From Gleimia europaea ACS-120-V-Col10b (GTDB taxonomy: Bacteria; Actinomycetota; Actinomycetes; Actinomycetales; Actinomycetaceae): 64,000 nt of DNA. Below the pieces are notes generated by a model, which saw nothing but the letters and a program-made list of their open reading frames with translations, was not told the DNA's origin and ran no database searches. The DNA lies in assembly GCF_000411155.1 (NCBI RefSeq), contig NZ_KE150266.1, positions 558,001-622,000 of the forward strand. The letters are read 5' to 3'. This document shows, piece by piece, positions 9,104-16,659 of this stretch (positions are counted from its first letter, which is position 1; each line of letters starts with the position of its first letter). The position numbers were made by a program, and so were the translations under genes.

Positions 9104-10458
9104 TTTGTATCCCCCTCCTCCTCATTCGACTGTTCCGGTTCCGTGACGCGAACCAGGATCTGATCGATGCGGCGCCCATCCATGCGCAAGATTTCCAGCG
9201 TCGTGTTTTCAACCTGCACCCTGTCATGGACCTCGCCGATGCGGCCAAGCTTAAGCATCATGAACCCGCCGAGGGTTTCGTATGGGCCATCCTCGGGAAC
9301 AAAAATGCCGGTACGCTCCAGCAGTTCATCGGGGCGAAGGGTGCCGGGCACCTTCCATGCACCATCGTTTTGGCGGCGAATACCGTGGCGGCGGCGGTCG
9401 TGTTCGTCGGCTACCTCGCCAACGATTTCTTCCACGACGTCTTCCAACGTGACAATTCCCGACGTACCGCCGTATTCGTCCACAACTACGGCGATTTGCA
9501 GGCCTTCTGCGCGAAGCATAAGTAGTAGCGGAGCCAGCGCAAGCGTTTCTGGCACGCGCAGCACTTCAGAAGTGAGGGAGGAAGACAGCACCGACACCTC
9601 GCTTCGCTTATCCCAAGGCACCGCGATCGCGCGGCGCAGCGAGACGAAAGCGACAATATCGTCCGAATCATCGCCTACGATCGGGAAGCGCGAGTGGCCC
9701 GTGGTGCGCGCAAGTTCAACAACGTCCGCTGCTGAAGCCGACTCACTTAGGTACACCATGCGTCCGCGATCCGTCATCACGTCAATCGCGGTTAACTCAC
9801 CAATACCAATCGACTTGGTGAGCAGCGTCGCGGTTGAGGTATCCAGCGTGCCCTCTTGCGCGGAGTGGCGCACCAGTGCGGCAAGCTCGGACGCTGAGCG
9901 CGCGGACGAGATCTCCTCCATCGGCGTGATCCCCATGGCGTGCAACACCGCGTTAGCAGTATCGTTCAGAACCTTAATTAGAGGATGCAACACCTTTGTG
10001 AACGCCGCCTGTATCGGTGTCACGAGCCCCGCGGTGTGCAACGGGTCAGCAAGAGCCATGTTCTTTGGGACCAGCTCGCCAAACAGCATCGAAAACGCGT
10101 TAATGAAGATAACCGACAGCACCACCGCGATAGTGGTGGAAAGTGTGAGGGCAAGCCCAAAACTTGCAAACATCTTGGTGAACAGATTCAGCAAGGAGAC
10201 CTGCGTGGTGTAACCAAGCAGAATCGTGGTTAGCGTAATTCCCACCTGCGCACCAGAAAGCTGGGTGGACAAGATACGCAACGCTTTGACAACCTGTTTA
10301 GCTTTTTTGTCACCTTCGTTGGCGCGTCGCTCCACCGACGCAACGTCAAGGGCGACGTATGAAAACTCGGCGGCAACGAAAATCGCGGTGCCCAGCGTGA
10401 GAACAACTCCAAATAGGAGCATGAGGACGTCATATATCACCGGCTCATCACCGGCCAA
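9100..10458 (-). CDS. CNNM/HlyC-type transporter with DUF21, CBS and CorC_HlyC domains (first of pair)
   Basis: Full-length member of the same family as the downstream gene. It has a DUF21 transmembrane domain with FVAAEFSYVALDVASVERR and FGELVPKNMALA, two CBS motifs (including HSRFPIVGDDSDD and VVDEYGGTSGIVTLEDVVEE), and a C-terminal CorC_HlyC domain with PYETLGGFMM. The predicted role is divalent-metal efflux or metal homeostasis at the membrane; the substrate is unknown. The first possible start is TTG at 10458, while GTG at 10440 or ATG further in cannot be excluded because no clear ribosome binding site is visible. It is the first gene of a two-gene operon divergent from kgd. Confidence 0.9.
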   Translation of the reverse strand: MAGDEPVIYDVLMLLFGVVLTLGTAIFVAAEFSYVALDVASVERRANEGDKKAKQVVKALRILSTQLSGAQVGITLTTILLGYTTQVSLLNLFTKMFASFGLALTLSTTIAVVLSVIFINAFSMLFGELVPKNMALADPLHTAGLVTPIQAAFTKVLHPLIKVLNDTANAVLHAMGITPMEEISSARSASELAALVRHSAQEGTLDTSTATLLTKSIGIGELTAIDVMTDRGRMVYLSESASAADVVELARTTGHSRFPIVGDDSDDIVAFVSLRRAIAVPWDKRSEVSVLSSSLTSEVLRVPETLALAPLLLMLRAEGLQIAVVVDEYGGTSGIVTLEDVVEEIVGEVADEHDRRRHGIRRQNDGAWKVPGTLRPDELLERTGIFVPEDGPYETLGGFMMLKLGRIGEVHDRVQVENTTLEILRMDGRRIDQILVRVTEPEQSNEEEGDTK

Positions 10459-10777
10459 AAACTTCGCGGAGGTTCATCTTTATGCATCCATCCCAGCTTA
10501 ACCGGATTTTCAAGCACTCGCTCAAATAGGTGTTGAGAGCCTCATTTACCCCGGTGTCCTCCCCTACTCACCCCCTTACAGGCCTTGAATTCCCTTCGAC
10601 TTTTAAGGTCTAAACCATAGGTGATTATCAGTTGGGCAAATAACCGTAAAATCTCTCCATATCAAGAGAAAACGGGGATTATTCGTCTTAAACTGATTGA
10701 AGTTGTAGCGCCCGATCACCATCGAAGCGATCAACTGGAATCGTTGACAACAGTGCGAGCCCAAGGAAACAGGAGCG
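10459..10777. other. Divergent intergenic region between CNNM operon and kgd
   Basis: 319 bases with no supportable gene. The centre, around 10600-10720, is distinctly AT-richer than the flanks and probably holds promoters for both directions. No convincing -10/-35 pair, riboswitch or strong hairpin could be assigned by eye. A ribosome binding site (CAGGAG) lies immediately before the kgd ATG, with AAGGA a few bases earlier. Confidence 0.5.
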
Positions 10778-13700
10778 ATGACAGAATACACACCCGGCCC
10801 GATTCAAGCAGCCCCCCGCCCGCCGGCCCCGCCTGCGCCCAATGATCCATCGAGAATTTCCGCAGATTCTGCTCCCGTAGATGTCTCTGCTCCGATCGCC
10901 GCGTCCGCGTCGCGTTTCAACCCAAATGCCATCGACGAGACGCGCGCTGACCTCCCTCCCATCCCTAAATCAAAGGTCGCTGAGGCAACGTCGCCCTACA
11001 CCCGCCTTACCAGGTCACGTGCCGCTTCAAAACTAAACAGTGAGGCGCGCGAAGAGGACGAGATCGAAACACTAAAGGGAGCGTTCCGCGCCGTTGCGAA
11101 AAATATGGAGAGTTCTCTCGAGGTTCCCACCGCAACGTCGGCCCGGCAGATTCCAGCCAAACTTTTGATTGAGAACCGCGCAGTAATCAATGGTCACCTC
11201 GCCCGCACTCGCGGCGGCAAGGTCTCTTTCACCCACCTCATCGGCTACGCACTCGTTGAAGCCCTGGTAGAGATGCCATCAATGAACGTTCGCTACACGT
11301 TCGATGAAAAGGGCAAACCCGCCGTTGAACACCTCGCACATGTGGGCTTTGGTCTTGCGATCGACATTCCTTTGAAAGACGGAAACCGTATGCTCATGGT
11401 GCCCGTCATAAAAGAGGCTGACACGCTAACGTTTGCCGAGTTCGTTGCCGCCTACGAAGACATTGTGAAGCGGGCGCGCGAAGGCAAGCTCGGCGCCGCT
11501 GACTTCCAGGGTGGCACCGTAACACTCACAAACCCGGGGACGATCGGCACCACGCATTCGGTTCCTCGCCTCATGAAGGGACAGGGCTCAATCATTGGTG
11601 TGGGTGCAACGGACTACCCCGCCGAGTGGGCGGGCGCTTCACCGCAGCGCCTAGCGAAGATGGGCGTTGGCAAGATCATGACGATGACCTCCACCTACGA
11701 CCACCGCATCATCCAGGGCGCGGCTTCCGGAGAGTTGCTACGCATCGTGTCGCGCAAGATTGCTGGTCAAGATGGCTTCTACGACCGCGTGTTTGACTCT
11801 ATGCAGGTTCCCTACGTTCCTTACCGTTGGGAGCGCGACAAGGAGTACAACGAAGAGCGTGAGAAGGGCAAGCCCGCACGCATTGTTGAGCTGATTCACG
11901 CCTACCGCGTTGCTGGTCACCTCGCCGCTAACACCGACCCGCTGGATTACAAGGTTCGCCGCCATCCCGACCTCAACTTATCGACGTACGGCCTGAACGT
12001 TTGGGACCTTGACCGTTCCTTCCCAACCGGCGGCTTTGGCGGCCGCGACCACATGACGCTCCGCGAAATCCTGGAACAGCTTCGCGACACTTACACTCGC
12101 ACCACCGGTATCGAATACATGCACATGGTTGATCCGGCGCAGCGCGAGTGGATCCAAGAGCACGTGGAAAAGCCTTGGGAAAAGCCCTCGCTTGAAACTC
12201 AGCGCCACATCATGACGATGCTAAATAAGGCCGAGGCATTTGAGCACTTCTTGCAGACCAAATACATCGGTCAGAAGCGATTCTCTCTGGAAGGCTCCGA
12301 ATCGCTGATTCCCCTCCTCGACCGAGTGCTTTGGGTGGCAGCTCACGATGGCATCGCTGAGGTTGCCATCGCAATGGCGCACCGTGGCCGTCTGAACGTG
12401 CTGGCTAACATTGCCGGTAAGTCCTACGGCCAGATCTTCTCTGAGTTCGAAGGCAACCAGGATCCCCGCTCCGTCCTCGGCTCCGGCGATGTTAAGTATC
12501 ACCTTGGAACCGAAGGCATTTTCACTGCCGAAGATGGCGCGGCAACAAAGGTTTATCTTGCCGCGAACCCATCTCACCTCGAGGCCGCGGACGGCGTGCT
12601 CCAAGGTGTTGCGCGCGCGAAGCACGACAAGTTGAACGAGCCGGGCTGGCCGATCCTGCCGATCCTAATCCACGGCGACGCGGCATTTGCCGGTCAGGGC
12701 GTGGTTTACGAGACACTAAACATGAGCCAGGTACCCGCCTATCGCAACGGCGGCACCATGCACGTGATTATCAACAACCAGATTGGCTTCACCACGCCAA
12801 ACACGGTTGCGCGCTCCACAAAGTATGCAACCGATATGGCCAAGGGCCTGCAGATCCCGATCTTCCACGTAAACGGCGACGATCCGGAAATGGTTGTGCG
12901 CGTTGCCAAACTTGCTTTCGAGTTCCGCCAGAAGTTCAACAAGGACGTCATCATTGATCTCGTTACCTACCGCCGTCGCGGACACAACGAGGGTGATGAC
13001 CCGTCAATGACGCAGCCGGTCATGTACTCTTTGATCGACCGCACACTCACCACACGCGACCGCTACACCAAGGATCTCATCGGCCGTGGCGACATTAGCG
13101 AGGAAGAGGCCGATAAGGCACTGGCCGAATACAACGAGCTGCTGGACGAGATCCTGGAAGAAACGAGGAGCGCAGAAACAACGCCGGTTACAGACGAAGC
13201 CGTTGCCGGTCTGGAGCGCCCCGAGGCGCAACGCGCCGGCGAAGGCATGATGATCGGTTGGGAATCTCCCGTACCGCGCGAAGTTGTTGAACGCATCGGC
13301 GATGCTCACCTCGCCATCCCGCAAGGCTTCACGCCGCATCCGAAACTTGCAAAGCTACTGGAAAAGCGCCACAAGATGTCGCGCGAAGGCAAGATCGACT
13401 GGGGCTTTGGCGAGTTGATCGCCTTCGGCTCACTGCTAATGGAAGGCACCCCCGTGCGCATGTCTGGTCAGGACGCGCGCCGCGCCACCTTCGTTCAGCG
13501 CCACGCCGTCCTTCACGATCACAATGATGGCCGCGAGTGGACCCCGCTGAACTTCCTGGTGGATGAGCAGCCCAAACTCGACATCCACGACTCGACGCTT
13601 TCTGAATACGCGCCGATGGCATTCGAGTACGGCTACTCGTTGGAACGCCCCGACGCACTAGTCCTGTGGGAAGCCCAGTTTGGTGACTTTGCAAACGGTG

Positions 13701-14422
13701 CACAGACCGTGGTTGATGAGTTCATTTCATCCGCGGAACAAAAGTGGGATCAGCGTTCCTCCGTGACGCTACTTTTGCCCCACGGATACGAAGGCCAGGG
13801 GCCGGACCACTCCTCCGCACGCATTGAGCGCTACCTCCAGCTAGCGGCGGAAGACAACATGTGGATCGCCCAGCCCTCCACTCCGGCGAACTACTTCCAC
13901 CTGCTCCGCACGCAGGCGTACAAGCGCCCGCGTAAGCCTCTTATCGTGTTTACGCCCAAGCAGTTGTTGCGCCTGTCCGCCGCGTCTTCCGAAGTTGAGG
14001 ATTTCACCTCCGGCCACTTCCAGCCCGTTATTGGTGAAGCCAACGAGGCAATCACCGCCAACGCGCCGGCAGTTAATCGTGTGATTATGTGCTCGGGCCG
14101 CGTCTACTACGACCTCGTGAAGGAACGCCAACATCGTGGCGACAACAATACCGCGATCGTACGTGTGGAGCAGTACTACCCGCTTCCACTCGAGGAGTTG
14201 AAAGCAGCGATTGCACCATTTGGCGATGCCGAACTGGCGTGGGTGCAAGACGAGCCGCAAAACCAGGGTGCTTGGCCGTTCCTGGCGCTCAACCTGTTCC
14301 CCCAGATCGACCGCAAGGTCAAAGTAGTGTCCCGCCCAGCGGCCGCCTCTCCGGCAGCTGGCACTATGGCGCTACACAAGTACCAGCATGAGATTTTGAT
14401 GGACGGCGCATTCGAACACTAA
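10778..14422 (+). CDS. kgd: Multifunctional 2-oxoglutarate dehydrogenase E1/E2 (Kgd/OdhA type)
   Basis: Actinobacterial TCA enzyme that fuses a lipoyl-less succinyltransferase (E2) domain to the thiamine-diphosphate E1 dehydrogenase. After a proline/alanine-rich N-terminus (residues 1-80), the acyltransferase domain (about 95-345) carries the catalytic motif YDHRIIQG with His309. The E1 domain (about 390-1210) has the ThDP signature GDAAFAGQ at 633-640 and NN at 666-667. The 1214-residue length is normal. The conserved N-terminal segment with an NEWLVEEMY-type motif seen in mycobacterial Kgd is absent; the protein begins directly with the linker. It stands alone and is closed by a strong terminator. 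Confidence 0.95.
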   Translation: MTEYTPGPIQAAPRPPAPPAPNDPSRISADSAPVDVSAPIAASASRFNPNAIDETRADLPPIPKSKVAEATSPYTRLTRSRAASKLNSEAREEDEIETLKGAFRAVAKNMESSLEVPTATSARQIPAKLLIENRAVINGHLARTRGGKVSFTHLIGYALVEALVEMPSMNVRYTFDEKGKPAVEHLAHVGFGLAIDIPLKDGNRMLMVPVIKEADTLTFAEFVAAYEDIVKRAREGKLGAADFQGGTVTLTNPGTIGTTHSVPRLMKGQGSIIGVGATDYPAEWAGASPQRLAKMGVGKIMTMTSTYDHRIIQGAASGELLRIVSRKIAGQDGFYDRVFDSMQVPYVPYRWERDKEYNEEREKGKPARIVELIHAYRVAGHLAANTDPLDYKVRRHPDLNLSTYGLNVWDLDRSFPTGGFGGRDHMTLREILEQLRDTYTRTTGIEYMHMVDPAQREWIQEHVEKPWEKPSLETQRHIMTMLNKAEAFEHFLQTKYIGQKRFSLEGSESLIPLLDRVLWVAAHDGIAEVAIAMAHRGRLNVLANIAGKSYGQIFSEFEGNQDPRSVLGSGDVKYHLGTEGIFTAEDGAATKVYLAANPSHLEAADGVLQGVARAKHDKLNEPGWPILPILIHGDAAFAGQGVVYETLNMSQVPAYRNGGTMHVIINNQIGFTTPNTVARSTKYATDMAKGLQIPIFHVNGDDPEMVVRVAKLAFEFRQKFNKDVIIDLVTYRRRGHNEGDDPSMTQPVMYSLIDRTLTTRDRYTKDLIGRGDISEEEADKALAEYNELLDEILEETRSAETTPVTDEAVAGLERPEAQRAGEGMMIGWESPVPREVVERIGDAHLAIPQGFTPHPKLAKLLEKRHKMSREGKIDWGFGELIAFGSLLMEGTPVRMSGQDARRATFVQRHAVLHDHNDGREWTPLNFLVDEQPKLDIHDSTLSEYAPMAFEYGYSLERPDALVLWEAQFGDFANGAQTVVDEFISSAEQKWDQRSSVTLLLPHGYEGQGPDHSSARIERYLQLAAEDNMWIAQPSTPANYFHLLRTQAYKRPRKPLIVFTPKQLLRLSAASSEVEDFTSGHFQPVIGEANEAITANAPAVNRVIMCSGRVYYDLVKERQHRGDNNTAIVRVEQYYPLPLEELKAAIAPFGDAELAWVQDEPQNQGAWPFLALNLFPQIDRKVKVVSRPAAASPAAGTMALHKYQHEILMDGAFEH

Positions 14423-14428
14423 ACCCGT

Positions 14429-14464
14429 GCAAAGCGGGGCTGGCATTAGCCGGCCCCGCTTTGC
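14429..14464 (+). terminator. Strong hairpin terminator after kgd
   Basis: Arms GCAAAGCGGGGC (14429-14440) and GCCCCGCTTTGC (14453-14464) pair perfectly. Inner bases TGGC/GCCG extend the stem to 16 pairs with an ATTA loop. It lies seven bases past the kgd stop. There is no long T-run after it, so it may work as a weak-tail intrinsic terminator or a 3'-end stabiliser. Confidence 0.8.
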
Positions 14465-14494
14465 GTGTATTGTGAGGGGCTGAAGGAGACGATT

Positions 14495-15085
14495 GTGAAC
14501 GACATCAGGCTTTGTGTGATCGGCGACGAACTCGTGGCCGGAACGGGTGATCCTCGTGCCCTCGGCTGGATTGGACGAGTGCTCGCACGCACCAACATTC
14601 CAGAAACCATGCACGTGTTTGCCTTGGCCATGCCGGGCGAATCTACTACCGAAATGTCACAGCGCTGGGAAAGCGAATGCATGCCGCGATTCAAAGACGG
14701 CGCCGACAATCGCCTCATTATCGCCGTTGGTAAGCAAGACGTGGAGACCGGGCTTTCCACGCCCCGCACCCGCCTCAATCTTGCAAACATGGTGGATCTT
14801 GCCACGCAGATGGGCATCAAGGTAATGATTGTGGGCCCTCCCCCGCTGCAAACCTCCGACTCGCGCCAACTATCTGAAGTTGTGCGAGCTTGCCGTGAAG
14901 TTGCTGAGCGCAGGTCTATCCCGTTTGTAGACACGTTCTCGCCCCTCCTGACGCACGACCAGTGGCACGACGACATCGCGATGTCTCAAACCGGTCTGCC
15001 AAACCAGGCGGGTTACGGGCTGCTGGCTTGGATTGTGTTGCACAACAACTGGTTCGAGTGGATAGGCCTCCCGCCTCGTGCTTAG
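14495..15085 (+). CDS. SGNH/GDSL-fold protein, catalytic residues substituted
   Basis: The 196-residue protein follows the SGNH hydrolase block order, but the catalytic positions differ. Block I reads GDELVAG (10-16), with Glu12 where the nucleophile Ser of GDS normally sits. The oxyanion Gly block (PGEST, about 47-51) is kept. Block III reads VGKQD (78-82), with Gln for Asn. Block V reads QTGLPNQAGY (165-174), with Gln and Leu replacing the catalytic Asp and His. It is probably a non-hydrolytic, ligand-binding member. The GTG start is preferred because AAGGAG lies six bases upstream; the longer frame begins inside the kgd terminator. It precedes moaA but has no evident molybdenum role. Confidence 0.75.
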   Translation: MNDIRLCVIGDELVAGTGDPRALGWIGRVLARTNIPETMHVFALAMPGESTTEMSQRWESECMPRFKDGADNRLIIAVGKQDVETGLSTPRTRLNLANMVDLATQMGIKVMIVGPPPLQTSDSRQLSEVVRACREVAERRSIPFVDTFSPLLTHDQWHDDIAMSQTGLPNQAGYGLLAWIVLHNNWFEWIGLPPRA

Positions 15086-15118
15086 AATCGGTTAATCTGA
15101 TTTTCCGTGTAAAGATTC

Positions 15119-16162
15119 GTGAGAGACATGCAGGCAAATAAGCAGTTCGGGGTCTTAAGTGACAGGTTTGGTCGCGTTGCTCGCGATCTGCGTGTCTCTT
15201 TGACGGACCGATGCAACCTGCGCTGCGAATACTGCATGCCCGCCGAAGGCCTAGAGTGGCTTCCAACGGAACATACTTTGAGCGACGAGGAAATCCTGCG
15301 GCTAATACGTATCGGCATTGAAATGCTTGGTATTGAACAGGTGCGCTTCACCGGCGGGGAGCCACTACTTCGCCGCTCCCTTGAACAAATCGTTTCGCAG
15401 ACCAAAGCCATGACCACCCACCTGGGCAAGTCGCCGCAAATTTCGATCACCTCGAACGGCCTCGGCCTGGACAAACGCGCCGAAGCACTCGCCGAAGCGG
15501 GTGTGTCACGGGCGAATATCTCACTTGATTCTCTGAACCGGCAGCGCTACGCGACTATCGCGAGGCGTGACCGCCTAGCTGACGCCCTGCGCGGCATTGA
15601 AGCAGCAGACGCTGCGGGTATGAGCCCAATCAAAATCAATGCCGTCGCTATGAAGGGAATTAATGAAGAGGACATCGTTGATCTGCTGGCTTACTGTCTT
15701 GGCCACGGGTATCACCTGCGTTTCATCGAGCACATGCCACTTGGCCCCGCTCATTCGTGGAAGCGCGACCAGCTACTGACTCAGGCCGACATTTTAGAGC
15801 GGCTTGCAACAAAGTTTGAACTATCACCGTCTGCAAAACCACGCGGATCAGCGCCGGCAGAGCTTTGGAACGTGGCGGCGAGCTCTAATCACCCCGCTGG
15901 AGACGTGGGCGTGATCGCATCGGTGACGAATCCATTCTGCGATGACTGTGACCGCACACGTCTCACGTCTGACGGACAAATTCGCACCTGCCTATTTGCA
16001 ACCGAAGAAGCAGACTTGCGAACCCCACTAAGGTCTGGAGCCAGCGATGAAGAGCTGGCGACAATCTGGATGGGAGCCACCGCTGAAAAACTGGCTGGGC
16101 ACGGCATGGGCCGTCCCGATTTTCAACCGCCGGAACGCACAATGTCGAGGATTGGTGGATAG
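15119..16162 (+). CDS. moaA: GTP 3',8-cyclase (molybdenum cofactor step 1)
   Basis: Radical-SAM enzyme that cyclises GTP to 3',8-cyclo-7,8-dihydro-GTP, the first committed step of molybdopterin synthesis. The N-terminal cluster motif CNLRCEYC (Cys32, 36, 39) binds the SAM cluster, and the second cluster uses the C-terminal Cys of CDDCDRTR and IRTC. The chain ends in Gly-Gly, as functional MoaA proteins do. GTG at 15119 is the longest start; ATG at 15128 is also possible. It overlaps moaD by one base, forming a moaA-moaD unit at the left edge of the molybdenum island. Its product is the substrate of moaC encoded 7 kb downstream. Confidence 0.95.
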   Translation: MRDMQANKQFGVLSDRFGRVARDLRVSLTDRCNLRCEYCMPAEGLEWLPTEHTLSDEEILRLIRIGIEMLGIEQVRFTGGEPLLRRSLEQIVSQTKAMTTHLGKSPQISITSNGLGLDKRAEALAEAGVSRANISLDSLNRQRYATIARRDRLADALRGIEAADAAGMSPIKINAVAMKGINEEDIVDLLAYCLGHGYHLRFIEHMPLGPAHSWKRDQLLTQADILERLATKFELSPSAKPRGSAPAELWNVAASSNHPAGDVGVIASVTNPFCDDCDRTRLTSDGQIRTCLFATEEADLRTPLRSGASDEELATIWMGATAEKLAGHGMGRPDFQPPERTMSRIGG

Positions 16163-16398
16163 TGGCTACGATCCGTTTCTTTGCCGGCGCAGCCGAAGCC
16201 GCCGGAGCTTCATCCGTAAGCGTCGGATCCGCACCAACGGTTGCCGACCTGCTCAGGCAGGTTAGCGAGGGCAACGTCGTACTCGAAAAGGTGATCTCCA
16301 GGTCACTTCTGCTAGCTGATGGTAAGAAGGTTCTTCCCGCCGATTCTGCCGCATCGATCGACACGCTTGACGTGCTTCCCCCGTTCGCGGGTGGATAA
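16162..16398 (+). CDS. moaD: Molybdopterin synthase small subunit (sulfur carrier)
   Basis: Ubiquitin-like sulfur carrier that donates sulfur from a C-terminal thiocarboxylate to precursor Z together with MoaE. The 78-residue beta-grasp protein ends in the required Gly-Gly (LPPFAGG), which the MoeB protein of this island would adenylate. GTG start, sharing one base with the moaA stop. Here moaD is separated from moaE by the dmsABC operon and lies on the opposite strand, so the two synthase subunits are transcribed independently. A T-tailed terminator follows, which closes the moaA-moaD unit. Confidence 0.93.
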   Translation: MATIRFFAGAAEAAGASSVSVGSAPTVADLLRQVSEGNVVLEKVISRSLLLADGKKVLPADSAASIDTLDVLPPFAGG

Positions 16399-16416
16399 GC
16401 AGATGCAACATTGACA

Positions 16417-16449
16417 GGCGTTACTCGAACTCCGAGTAACGCCGTTTTT
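16417..16449 (+). terminator. Rho-independent terminator after moaD
   Basis: Eleven-base perfect arms GGCGTTACTCG (16417-16427) and CGAGTAACGCC (16433-16443) with a five-base loop, followed by a TTTTT run. It separates moaAD from dmsABC. The remaining bases up to the dmsA start (16450-16659) carry AT-rich promoter-like sequence but no site I can name. Confidence 0.93.
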
Positions 16450-16659
16450 GTTCGCGTAAAGCCCCTGCAAGACCGATTTGAAGCTGTCTCCTGCGCAGCT
16501 CTGAAATAGTTTATTAACGCAACCGTTTTTAATTTCAACACAGTTTCCTATATGCAAAAATGGAAAACGCGGCTTTCCCCCGTAAACAAGGCGATCCAGG
16601 TCACACCGAACTGCATTCCCATAGCATTTAGTAAAAGCCACATACTTGAGGAGGCAGAC

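Noticed and set aside
12221-12625. Long antisense frames within kgd and other GC-rich genes
   Set aside because: Opposite-strand frames in GC-rich coding regions are common shadows; none has a ribosome binding site with a family match.
16552-16659. Upstream start of dmsA
   Set aside because: The added residues hide the Tat signal; the GTG at 16660 has a strong ribosome binding site.
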